Shown here one piece after another: positions 51,259-59,355 of a stretch of DNA of 64,000 nucleotides; positions within the stretch are counted from its first letter, which is position 1; each line of letters opens with the position of its first letter. The notes beneath the pieces are model-generated. The model was not told the origin of the DNA and did not search any database. It worked only from the letters and a program-made list of their open reading frames with translations. The stretch covers positions 1 to 64,000 of the forward strand of contig NZ_FQZD01000010.1 of NCBI RefSeq assembly GCF_900141835.1. The letters are read 5' to 3'. The translations under genes were made by a program, and so were the position numbers. Source of the DNA: Propionispora hippei DSM 15287. Lineage in GTDB: Bacteria > Bacillota > Negativicutes > Propionisporales > Propionisporaceae.

Positions 51259-53322
51259 TTGTTGACGGAATACAGATATAATAAACTACTTATTTTATGC
51301 ATAGCTGTCGGCTTCCTGGCAGCACTGGCTATCGGCTGGCAGCGTCACGGCCTGGAGGAGAACAACTCGCGGGTTGAGCTGGTCATGGATTATGAGGATA
51401 TTACCGGGCTGGCGCAAATTGAAGGCGTTCCCGTGCCGGAGCTGATGCACAAGTTCAAGGATGCGGGGATTACCTCGCTGGCCGTATATGAGACCACACT
51501 GGAGAAGCTGAATAAGAGCGGTAAAATCCTGGCTGTGCCCGGCTCCCAACTGCTCCAGCAGTACCGGACGGGCTCAATGAGCGATCCCCGCTGGCGGAAC
51601 TTTATTGAGGCGGGACGTATTTTGCCGGAGGATGTATACATTGTGGGCCAGGACCCCCCGACCTTTGCCGAGGTGAAGAGTGATCTCCTGCGCCGGTTGA
51701 GTCCGGAACGGGTTGCCGTGCTGGAGGAAGGCACAGCCCCGGTACTGGCCGTTAAAGCCAGCTATGAAAAACTGGAAAAGTGGAACTTAGGCCTGTCGAC
51801 TGCCGAAATGAAAGAAGCGGCCGGTTACGGGTTTTATGTTGTGGCCCGGCCTACTAACTATAACAAGGTGACGGAAGATGACGTCGATGCCGTTTTTGAC
51901 CGTCTCCGGGACATTCCCGGCGTCAGTTCGCTCATGTTCGTCGGCGACGAGGTACTGGGCTATCCGGATCTTCTGCCTCATACGGTAAAGCGGATGCAGG
52001 AACAGCAGCTTACGTTGGACATGATTGAGCATCCGCTGCAGCTGCAGTTTTTAAAACAGGACGGGCTGCTGCCGCTGGCGGCCGCCAATCACTACCGGTC
52101 AGCCCGGGTATATGTCATTCCTAAGGACGAGCAGCCTAAGCTGAAACCGGACGAGGCCATCCACCGCTGGGTATTGACCGACCAGGAGCGCAATATCCGG
52201 GTCAATCTGCTGCGTAATTATGAAAAACCGGAGCTGGGCAAGACACTGGTGGAAACCAATCTGGACTATGTTGCCGGTGTCAGGGATGCCTTGCTGGAAA
52301 ACAGCTTTACCATCGGGCCGGCTACTTATTTCCCGCCTTACTTCCCATCGGCATTGCTGTTAGTGCTGGTCATTTTCGGCACGACAGCGGCCGGAGTGCT
52401 GTTTTTAACGTTGGTCTATCCCTTTAAGCCGCGATATCAATATTTGCTGCTGGCGGTGCTTACTGTTGTGCTGAGCCTGCCGGTACTGGCCGGCGGCGGC
52501 ACACTGATCCGCCAGGCTACGGCCACTATGAGCGCTATTTTATTCCCCGTGCTGTCCATGACTTGGCAGCTTGACCGGTGGCGAGCCAACGAGAGCCTGG
52601 GATCTAAAACAGGCCTGGGCCGCATGCTGGTATTAGGAACGGTGGGTCTGACTGTAACCGTGCTGTTATCCATTATGGGCGGTCTGTTTGTCGGTGCTGT
52701 ACTGGCCGATGTCCGCTTTTTGTTGGAAATGGAGATTTTCCGGGGCGTCAAGCTGATTTTTGTGGCGCCGTTGGTGCTGATTACCTGGGTGTACCTGACC
52801 CGCTACAGTCTGTTTGAAGAGCAACTGCCGCTGGACCGGGCCGGCATCGGACGGCAAATCAGCAAAGTGCTGAACTATCCTGTCTATTTAAAAACCTTAC
52901 TGGGAGCGGCCTTTGTGGCGATTGCCGCCTGGGTGTATATCGGACGGTCAGGCCATACGGCCGGCGTACCGGTATCGGCGCTGGAATTAAAGCTGCGCTA
53001 TTTCCTGGAGCAGGTCATGTATGCCCGGCCGCGGGGCAAGGAGTTTGTGATTGGCCATCCGGCGTTTTACTTGCTGCTTATGGCTTTTTGCCGGCGCTGG
53101 CCGTCGACGCTGCGGTACGCTCTTGTGGTGGTGGCTACCATTGGCCAGGGCTCGCTGGCCGAAACCTTCGCCCATATGCGGACGCCCATTTTCATGTCCT
53201 TTATCCGGGGCCTGGATGGTTTGTTTATGGGAATTGTCTGCGGGATCGCCGCCTTAATCGGCGTACAGGTCCTTCACTATCTGCTGTTTGTGCTGGGAAG
53301 GAGACCTGCGGGACATGAGTAA
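51259..53322 (+). CDS. DUF5693 family integral membrane protein
   Basis: This is a protein of about 687 residues. It has one helix at the N-terminus (LLILCIAVGFLAALAIGW), then a large extracytoplasmic domain of about 350 residues (EDITGLAQIEGVPVPELMHK; ITSLAVYETTLEKL), then about eight membrane helices in the second half. The order DUF5693-csaB recurs in Firmicutes, so the protein probably works in secondary cell-wall polymer modification or export, but no function is proven. The start is TTG 51259 or 51262 (GGAG 3-6 bases upstream); the longer frame from 51178 lacks a ribosome site. It overlaps csaB by 8 bases. Confidence 0.8.
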   Translation: MLTEYRYNKLLILCIAVGFLAALAIGWQRHGLEENNSRVELVMDYEDITGLAQIEGVPVPELMHKFKDAGITSLAVYETTLEKLNKSGKILAVPGSQLLQQYRTGSMSDPRWRNFIEAGRILPEDVYIVGQDPPTFAEVKSDLLRRLSPERVAVLEEGTAPVLAVKASYEKLEKWNLGLSTAEMKEAAGYGFYVVARPTNYNKVTEDDVDAVFDRLRDIPGVSSLMFVGDEVLGYPDLLPHTVKRMQEQQLTLDMIEHPLQLQFLKQDGLLPLAAANHYRSARVYVIPKDEQPKLKPDEAIHRWVLTDQERNIRVNLLRNYEKPELGKTLVETNLDYVAGVRDALLENSFTIGPATYFPPYFPSALLLVLVIFGTTAAGVLFLTLVYPFKPRYQYLLLAVLTVVLSLPVLAGGGTLIRQATATMSAILFPVLSMTWQLDRWRANESLGSKTGLGRMLVLGTVGLTVTVLLSIMGGLFVGAVLADVRFLLEMEIFRGVKLIFVAPLVLITWVYLTRYSLFEEQLPLDRAGIGRQISKVLNYPVYLKTLLGAAFVAIAAWVYIGRSGHTAGVPVSALELKLRYFLEQVMYARPRGKEFVIGHPAFYLLLMAFCRRWPSTLRYALVVVATIGQGSLAETFAHMRTPIFMSFIRGLDGLFMGIVCGIAALIGVQVLHYLLFVLGRRPAGHE

Positions 53323-54415
53323 GGTGCGTCAGATTGTTATATCCGGTTATTACGGCTTTGCCAATGCCGGCGATGAAGCCATGCTGGCAGCGATGATTGA
53401 GGCATTGACCGAGCTTGACCCGGCTATGAACATCATTGTCCTTTCCGGCAATCCTGCCGATACCCGACAGCGGCATGGCGTAGAATCGGTGTATCGCTTG
53501 AACTATCCCGAAATTATTCGCGTGCTGGCCAACAGCGATCTGTTGATTAGCGGTGGAGGCAGCCTGCTGCAGGACGTGACCAGTGATCGCAGTTTATATT
53601 ACTATTTGAGTATTATGATATTGGCCAAGAAGCTGAATACGCCGGTTATGCTCTATGCCCAGGGAATCGGCCCGGTCCGCGGCCGGCTGGCCCAGGCGGC
53701 TATGCGCTATATCGGCAACATGGCTGATATGATTACCGTACGGGATGAAGGGTCCCGCAACGAGTTGCAGCGCCTTAAGGTAATCCGGCCGCCGGTGCAT
53801 GTTACCGCCGATCCGGTGCTGGCCATGCACCCGGTAGACCGGGAAATCGGCCGGACTATTTTGCGCAAACATAGGCTGGAGGGCGCGGCGCCGCTCATTG
53901 GCATTTCAGTCCGGGAGTGGAAGGACTGGGAGCATTACAAGACGGTGCTGGCGAAGGCCGCCGATGCGATTGTCGAGCAATTCGGGGCCCGGGTGGTGTT
54001 TATTCCCATGCAATGCCCGGAGGACTTTGCCGCAGCAAAAAAAATCGTGGAACGCACTACCAGGGAAGTTCATGTTCTGACCGAAGAATATACCACATAT
54101 GAATTACTGTCACTGGTTGGCAATCTGGATATGCTGATCGGTATCCGGCTGCATGCTCTGATCTTTGCCGCCGTTATGCATGTGCCCCTGGCAGGCATCT
54201 CCTATGATCCGAAAATCGACCGTTTTTTGGAATGTCTGGGCGAACAGCCGGTAGGCACATTAAAATCCATTACAGTGGAAACACTAATAGCTACGGTGAA
54301 GGAACTGCTGGCGGAAAGACAGCGTCCTAACCGGCCTTGGGAAGAGCGAATGAATGATCTCCACGAAAAAGCCTTCCGGAGTGCGGAACTGGCAGTGGAG
54401 TTAATCGGTAAATGA
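53315..54415 (+). CDS. csaB: Polysaccharide pyruvyl transferase CsaB
   Basis: This 366-residue protein has GYYGFANAGDEAMLAAMIEA at the N-terminus and SGGGSLLQDVTS, MLYAQGIGPV and ISVREWKDWEHY further on, the PS-pyruvyl transferase family pattern of CsaB. CsaB adds ketal-linked pyruvate to cell-wall polysaccharide, the anchor for SLH-domain proteins. ATG 53315 has AAGGAG 11 bases upstream and lies inside the end of the DUF5693 gene, indicating coupled translation. Confidence 0.93.
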   Translation: MSKVRQIVISGYYGFANAGDEAMLAAMIEALTELDPAMNIIVLSGNPADTRQRHGVESVYRLNYPEIIRVLANSDLLISGGGSLLQDVTSDRSLYYYLSIMILAKKLNTPVMLYAQGIGPVRGRLAQAAMRYIGNMADMITVRDEGSRNELQRLKVIRPPVHVTADPVLAMHPVDREIGRTILRKHRLEGAAPLIGISVREWKDWEHYKTVLAKAADAIVEQFGARVVFIPMQCPEDFAAAKKIVERTTREVHVLTEEYTTYELLSLVGNLDMLIGIRLHALIFAAVMHVPLAGISYDPKIDRFLECLGEQPVGTLKSITVETLIATVKELLAERQRPNRPWEERMNDLHEKAFRSAELAVELIGK

Positions 54416-54428
54416 CAGAGGTAGGAAA

Positions 54429-55262
54429 ATGAACAGAACGCTCTTAAACTATCTGGGGATTGCCGTGGGGGCGGCTATTACCGCCTTGGGGCTGAATATG
54501 TTTTTGATTCCCAACAAGATCGCGGCGGGAGGGGTCAGCGGGTTAGCCACTGTGCTGCATCATCTGCTGGGCGTGCCGGTCGGATTGACCATGATTGCCT
54601 TCGATGTGCCTTTACTGCTCATCAGCCTAAAGGTGCTGGGGCCGCGCTTTGGTGTGAACACCTTGCTGGGCGCTGTGATCCTGGCCTTGTCCATCGACGT
54701 TAGTGCGCCCTATATCCCGGCCTTGACCCATGACTTGCTGCTCAGCGCCTTATATGGCGGTGTTATCAGCGGTTTGGGGCTGGGGATTGTTTTTCGCTCG
54801 CAGGGGACAACGGCCGGGACCGATCAGATTGCGGCTATTATTAATAAACTTTTTTCTATTCCGATTGGTCAGGCCCTGATGATGGTAGATTTTTTCGTCA
54901 TCGCTACCGCCGGCATTGTGTTTAAAAGTGCCGAACTGTCACTGTACGCTTTGATTTCCCTGTTTGTAACAAGCAAAATTATTGATCTGATTCAGGAAGG
55001 CCCTAGTTCCGCGAAGGTGTTCCTGATTGTGACGACCATACCGGAAACGATAGCCGACGCCATTTTGGCCGACTTGTCCCGCGGCGTCACATTGTTTTCG
55101 GCCCGTGGCGGCTATACCAAACAGGCCGGCGAAATGGTCATGTGCGTGGTCAGCACCCGGGAGGTTACACAGCTAAAGGAACTGGTGTCTCAACTCGATG
55201 AAAAAGCCTTTGTGATTGTAGCCGACGCCCATGAGGTGCTTGGCGAGGGATTTAGCAAATAA
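54429..55262 (+). CDS. YitT family membrane protein (DUF161 + DUF2179)
   Basis: In this 277-residue protein, the first 200 residues hold about five or six membrane helices, with GLNMFLIPNKIAAGGVSGLA and LGIVFRSQGTTAGTDQIAAI, both typical of YitT. The C-terminus (TLFSARGGYTKQAGEMVMCV; VIVADAHEVLGEGF) is the soluble DUF2179 domain. The transport substrate of this family is not established. The start is ATG 54429, after GAGGTAGG. A terminator follows the stop. Confidence 0.92.
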   Translation: MNRTLLNYLGIAVGAAITALGLNMFLIPNKIAAGGVSGLATVLHHLLGVPVGLTMIAFDVPLLLISLKVLGPRFGVNTLLGAVILALSIDVSAPYIPALTHDLLLSALYGGVISGLGLGIVFRSQGTTAGTDQIAAIINKLFSIPIGQALMMVDFFVIATAGIVFKSAELSLYALISLFVTSKIIDLIQEGPSSAKVFLIVTTIPETIADAILADLSRGVTLFSARGGYTKQAGEMVMCVVSTREVTQLKELVSQLDEKAFVIVADAHEVLGEGFSK

Positions 55263-55303
55263 AACGCCACTCTGCTGCATATGCATATAGAGGGCGTTTT
55301 TTT
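55261..55303 (+). terminator. Rho-independent terminator after yitT
   Basis: Stem AAAACGCC/GGCGTTTT, with additional pairing toward the loop, followed by TTT. It covers the yitT stop codon. Confidence 0.88.
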
Positions 55304-55346
55304 ATGCCTGTGCCTCAACGTACAGGATGCTGCGGGAGGGGAAGAC

Positions 55347-56084
55347 GTGAGACCATGGGGTACGGTGGTATATGTCGGCCGCCGTATGATCCGGCGGATG
55401 GCGGTAGCTGCAATCAGCCTGGCGGCTGTCGTTAAATTTGGTTCGCTGACCGGGATGGCCCTTTCCATGCTGGTCTCGCTGGTTGCCTATGCGGCGGCCT
55501 TTGGCCTGGAATTTGCCGCGGGCTTTGTCCTATTGTTGTTTGTCCATGAATGGGGTCATTTACTGGCATCAAGAATAGTGGGACTCAGGGTATCCAATCC
55601 CTTGTTTATTCCCTTTATTGGCGCGGTCATCAGTTTGAAACAACGGCCGCAGACGGCTAAGATGGAAGCTAATATTGCAATTGGCGGGCCGGCGGCGGGA
55701 ACGCTGAGCGCGCTCGTTTGTCTGGCCATTTACTTCTGGACTGACAGTACGCTTATGCTGGTGATGGCCTATACGGCTTGCCTGCTCAATTTGTTTAACC
55801 TGATTCCCTGTGATCCGTTGGATGGCGGGCGGATTGCTGCCGCCATTTCCCCCTTCATGTGGTGGCTTGGCAGCATCACTGTGGGCAGCTTGTTTCTTTA
55901 TACCCAGAATTTTTTCCTGCTGCTCATCTTTATCGTATCCTTAGTCCGGCTTTGGAAAAGCGAAACGGCCGGTTATTATTATGACATGCCGGCAGGTCAA
56001 CGCTTTCTGGTGCTGCTTTGGTATTTGGGGCTTTTGACGGTGTTGGGCGTGATGACGCTGTATATTGCCGGTCTGCTGAAATAA
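55347..56084 (+). CDS. Site-2-protease-type M50 metallopeptidase
   Basis: This is a protein of about 245 residues with about six membrane helices. The zinc-binding motif HEWGH is in LLLFVHEWGHLLASRI and the third ligand in NLIPCDPLDGGRIAA, which are the two halves of the M50 active site. Family members cut other membrane proteins inside the membrane (for example anti-sigma factors); the substrate here is unknown. The start is GTG 55347 (GGAGGGG upstream); the longer frame from 55281 begins inside the yitT terminator and is rejected. Confidence 0.85.
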   Translation: MRPWGTVVYVGRRMIRRMAVAAISLAAVVKFGSLTGMALSMLVSLVAYAAAFGLEFAAGFVLLLFVHEWGHLLASRIVGLRVSNPLFIPFIGAVISLKQRPQTAKMEANIAIGGPAAGTLSALVCLAIYFWTDSTLMLVMAYTACLLNLFNLIPCDPLDGGRIAAAISPFMWWLGSITVGSLFLYTQNFFLLLIFIVSLVRLWKSETAGYYYDMPAGQRFLVLLWYLGLLTVLGVMTLYIAGLLK

Positions 56085-56424
56085 GCTGAACCTGGTCAGG
56101 GGGCTTTTTTGTAGATTTAAGCAAGAGCTGTGGGTGCGAGGCGCATCCTGGAAAATTAACGTGCCGGGAAACGTCCCGGCACCGGCAACAGGGCATAAGT
56201 CTTGGAATTTTGTGTTTTTCCCAGGCGGCTCGGATGGCTTGGCAGAAGCACCTCGCGGGAGCCGTCCCTGAATGTGGACAAGCTGCAGGATATTACCAGG
56301 AAATATCTGCAAATGCTACAGGAAAAGAAGGTTTTTTACCAAAAGCGTCAAATCATTAGAACAGTGTGGGCAAATTCGACGCTTTTTTTGCGAAGCGTTT
56401 TTCAGGAGGAAGGGGGAGTGGCTA
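56085..56424 (+). promoter_or_regulatory. Long leader upstream of ftsE with terminator-like hairpins
   Basis: This non-coding stretch of 340 bases contains GTGCCGGGA/TCCCGGCAC (about 56160-56182), a GGCGGCTC/GAGCCGTC hairpin (about 56224-56268), and AAAAGCGTC (56341-56349) pairing exactly with GACGCTTTT (56378-56386), which is followed by TTTT. The last one has the form of an intrinsic terminator just 35 bases before ftsE. Open frames here show no family similarity. Attenuation of ftsEX is possible but unproven. Confidence 0.5.
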
Positions 56425-57111
56425 TTGATACAAATGAACGGCGTTTCCAAAGTGTACAGCAACGGTTCTGTCGCCCTCTCAGATATTAATGTACAGATTG
56501 ATAAAGGCGAGTTCGTGTTTGTCGTCGGGCCCAGCGGGGCAGGCAAATCCACCTTTATCAAACTGGTTTTCCGGGAAGAGCTTCCCACCCAGGGCGAGCT
56601 GGTTGTCAACGGACGGAATGTCGGCGACCTGGAGCCGCCGGAAGTACCCTACTTACGGCGCAGCCTCGGCATTGTGTTCCAGGATTATCGCCTGCTGCCG
56701 AATCGGACTGCCTATGAGAATGTGGCCTTTGCCATGCAGGTGGTGGAGAGTTCTCACCGGGAAATTCAAAAACGGGTACCCCATGTGCTGGACCTTGTCG
56801 GTTTGCGGCAAAAGGCACGTCATTATCCGACGCAAATGTCGGGCGGTGAGCAGCAGCGCATTGCTATTGCCCGGGCAATAGTGAATAATCCCGTCATTGT
56901 GATTGCCGATGAACCCACGGGAAATCTCGATCCGGAGACATCCTGGGAAATTATGAAAATCTTTGACCGGATTAATCAGAACGGTACGACCATTGTGATG
57001 GCCACCCATGATAAAACGGTGGTCGACGGCATGCGCAAGCGGGTTATCGCCATTGAAAAGAGCCGTATTGTCCGTGATGAAGCCAAGGGGGTATACGGCT
57101 ATGAAGATTAG
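56425..57111 (+). CDS. ftsE: Cell-division ATP-binding protein FtsE
   Basis: This 228-residue ABC ATPase has MIQMNGVSKVYSNGSVALSD, Walker A GPSGAGKSTFIKL, IVFQDYRLLPNRTAYENVAF, signature MSGGEQQRIAIARAI, Walker B VIIVADEPTGNLDPE-like (IADEPTGNLDPETSW) and the H-loop ATHDK. With FtsX it forms a membrane complex that transmits ATP hydrolysis to extracytoplasmic murein hydrolases. TTG 56425 has GGGGGAG 6 bases upstream. The gene overlaps ftsX by 11 bases. Confidence 0.95.
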   Translation: MIQMNGVSKVYSNGSVALSDINVQIDKGEFVFVVGPSGAGKSTFIKLVFREELPTQGELVVNGRNVGDLEPPEVPYLRRSLGIVFQDYRLLPNRTAYENVAFAMQVVESSHREIQKRVPHVLDLVGLRQKARHYPTQMSGGEQQRIAIARAIVNNPVIVIADEPTGNLDPETSWEIMKIFDRINQNGTTIVMATHDKTVVDGMRKRVIAIEKSRIVRDEAKGVYGYED

Positions 57112-57988
57112 GACAATGGAGTATTTTATCCGTGAGGCTTTTGTCTCGCTGCGCCGGAACGGACTGATGAGTTTTGCCTCAGTCAGCACAGTGGCCTTGT
57201 CGTTGCTGATTCTGGGTATGTTTCTGGTCATGGTGCTCAATCTTAGCCATATGGCGTCCGCTCTGGAGTCACAGGTGGAAATATCCGTCTATCTGGAGGA
57301 TGGCTTGAACGATCTGGAAATCAGGGAAACAGGGACACGCATCACGAAGATTCCGGGGGTTTCCCAGGTGCTGTTTGTCAGCAAGGATGAAGCGCTGGAA
57401 CGGTTTAAACAGCGGCTGGGAGATCAGCAGGGTATGCTGAGCGCCCTGGGCGACAGCAATCCGCTGCCCAATGCGTTTGAGGTCAAGGTGGACAAGCCCG
57501 AGCAGGTGAAGCCGGCAGCCCAGGCCATTGCCAAGTTAAAGGGTGTGGAGAATGCCAAATTCGGTCAGGAAGTCGTCGAGCAGGTGTTTAATCTGGCGCG
57601 GATGATCCGGGTGCTGGGCGTCATTCTGATTGTTTTTTTGGCCCTGGCCGCCTTGTTTATTATCTCCAATACAATCAGGATCACCGTGTTTGCCCGGCGC
57701 AAGGAAATCGGCATTATGAAATATGTCGGTGCCACCGACTGGTTTATCCGCTGGCCGTTCTTAATTGAAGGAATGATTCTGGGCTTCGGCGGTGCTCTGG
57801 TAGCGGTACTGCTCCTCAGTCAAACCTACGGCGCCCTGGTATCGCAAATCTATCAGTCACTGGCGTTTTTGCCGGTCATTCCCCAATATCCGTTTATCAA
57901 TCATATCAGCCTCTTCCTGCTGGTGGTGGGAGCGGTAATCGGGGCCTTAGGCAGTACCATCTCACTGAAGAAGTTTATGAAAGTGTAG
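57101..57988 (+). CDS. ftsX: Cell-division permease-like protein FtsX
   Basis: This 295-residue protein has four membrane helices: one after the N-terminus (VSTVALSLLILGMFLVMVLN), then an extracytoplasmic domain of about 110 residues (VEISVYLEDGLNDLEIRETG), and three at the end. ARRKEIGIMKYVGATDWFI is the conserved cytoplasmic loop. FtsX activates peptidoglycan hydrolases outside the membrane. The M23 hydrolase activator encoded next is the obvious partner. ATG 57101 follows AAGGGGG. Confidence 0.95.
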   Translation: MKIRTMEYFIREAFVSLRRNGLMSFASVSTVALSLLILGMFLVMVLNLSHMASALESQVEISVYLEDGLNDLEIRETGTRITKIPGVSQVLFVSKDEALERFKQRLGDQQGMLSALGDSNPLPNAFEVKVDKPEQVKPAAQAIAKLKGVENAKFGQEVVEQVFNLARMIRVLGVILIVFLALAALFIISNTIRITVFARRKEIGIMKYVGATDWFIRWPFLIEGMILGFGGALVAVLLLSQTYGALVSQIYQSLAFLPVIPQYPFINHISLFLLVVGAVIGALGSTISLKKFMKV

Positions 57989-57993
57989 TCATT

Positions 57994-58049
57994 TGGCCGG
58001 GTTAAACAGTAGGGTTAGGTTCGAGCTAATCAAAATTTTAATCCGGCCA
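57994..58049 (+). other. Inverted repeat between ftsX and M23 gene
   Basis: Arms TGGCCGG-G-TTAAA and TTTAA-T-CCGGCCA pair over 12 of 13 positions with a loop of about 30 bases. No T run follows, so it may be a processing or partial terminator structure. Confidence 0.5.
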
Positions 58050-58078
58050 CGGTACTAATCTCGTGCGGGAGGGATTTC

Positions 58079-59212
58079 ATGGTGACCATTCGCCGTTATC
58101 TGGCAGTGCTGCTGGTACTGCTTGTAGCCGTTCTTGCCGTCATGCCGGCCCTGGCTGACGAGCTGGAGCAGAAGCAGCAGGAATTGCAAAGCATGCAGCA
58201 GCAGATGCAGCAGCAAAAGGAACGGGCTGCCAGAGCACAGACCCAAGTTAACAGTGTATCGGAAAGGCTTCGTTCGATACAGGGCGATCTGGATGTGGCA
58301 CAAAAAGAGTATTCGGCCATTCAGGACCAATTAGAGGCAACGGAAAAGAAGATCGAAGTAAATGGTGAAATTTTGGCTAAGGCCGAGGACGATCTGGCCG
58401 ACCGCAGCCAAATTTTGAATAAAAGAATGCGCGACATTTATAAAAACGGTCAGGTTAATTATCTCGATGTGTTATTTGGTGCCAATGATTTTAACGATTT
58501 TGTGACCCGGATGGACATTTTGAAGCGGGTGGCCCGCCAGGATGTTGATCTGGTCAATAAGGTAAAGGCCGAACGGGAACTGATCCTGGCTAAGAAGGCG
58601 GAGCTGGAAACCGACCGTGCGAACATTGTGGAGTTGAAAAAAGCGGCGGAGGAAAAGAAAGCCTTGATTAGCGCTCGCAAACAGGAGCAGCAGAAAACGC
58701 TGGACAGCGCCATCAGTGAGCGGGATCAGGCGGAAAGCGCTTACCAGGAATTGCAGGAAAACTCCCGTCAGATTGAGCAGATGATCCGTCGCATCCAGCC
58801 AGGCAATGCCGGTTCGGCCGGTGGATCAGGAGCTTTGATGTGGCCGGCCAGCGGACCGATTACTTCGCCTTTTGGCTGGCGGACACATCCGATTTTCGGC
58901 ACTGCCCGCTATCACAGCGGCATTGATATTGGCGCCGATTATGGAGACACGGTCGTGGCGGCCGACAGCGGTGTGGTAATTTTTGCCGACTGGATGGGCG
59001 GCTACGGCAAGGCGGTTGTTATCGACCATGGCGGCGGCGTTTCCACCTTATATGGTCATAATTCCGAGCTGCTGGTTAGTGAAGGACAGCGCGTCACCAA
59101 GGGGCAGGCTATCTCCCGGGTAGGCGCCACCGGCTATGCCACCGGGCCGCACCTGCACTTTGAAGTGCGGGAAAATGGCAGTCCTGTTGACCCGATGAGT
59201 TATCTGCCGTAG
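58079..59212 (+). CDS. Murein hydrolase activator EnvC-like, coiled coil + M23 peptidase
   Basis: This 377-residue protein has a signal peptide (LAVLLVLLVAVLAVMPALA), then about 200 residues of coiled coil rich in Gln and Glu, then an M23 domain from about 255. The zinc ligands are present (YHSGIDIG and GPHLHFEV, with STLYGHNSEL), so unlike E. coli EnvC it may itself cut peptidoglycan cross-links. Its place after ftsEX fits control by that complex. The start is ATG 58079, with GGGAGGG upstream. Confidence 0.92.
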   Translation: MVTIRRYLAVLLVLLVAVLAVMPALADELEQKQQELQSMQQQMQQQKERAARAQTQVNSVSERLRSIQGDLDVAQKEYSAIQDQLEATEKKIEVNGEILAKAEDDLADRSQILNKRMRDIYKNGQVNYLDVLFGANDFNDFVTRMDILKRVARQDVDLVNKVKAERELILAKKAELETDRANIVELKKAAEEKKALISARKQEQQKTLDSAISERDQAESAYQELQENSRQIEQMIRRIQPGNAGSAGGSGALMWPASGPITSPFGWRTHPIFGTARYHSGIDIGADYGDTVVAADSGVVIFADWMGGYGKAVVIDHGGGVSTLYGHNSELLVSEGQRVTKGQAISRVGATGYATGPHLHFEVRENGSPVDPMSYLP

Positions 59213-59278
59213 TGCCTATGCGTTAAGCAGCGGTTAGGACGTATATTTTTATTGCATTGTGCATAAGATTGTTTACAT

Positions 59279-59329
59279 GAAAGTTCGGGGTTGTTGTACC
59301 TTATAGTAAGGGGCCGGCCTCGAACTTTC
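59279..59329 (+). promoter_or_regulatory. Inverted repeat upstream of ctpA
   Basis: GAAAGTTCG (59279-59287) and CGAACTTTC (59321-59329) are exact complements, separated by 33 bases that include TTATAGT. It may be an mRNA hairpin in the leader or a pair of protein-binding half-sites. Confidence 0.45.
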
Positions 59330-59355
59330 CTTGATGCGAATTGAGGTGTTGGTAT

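Noticed and set aside
55281-55346. Longer start of the M50 protease gene
   Set aside because: The start would lie within the terminator of yitT and has no ribosome site; GTG 55347 has one.
56202-56489. Small open frame of 95 codons before ftsE
   Set aside because: It overlaps ftsE in another frame, crosses a terminator-like hairpin and shows no recognisable domain. A Spo0E-like small protein was considered, but the key motif is absent.
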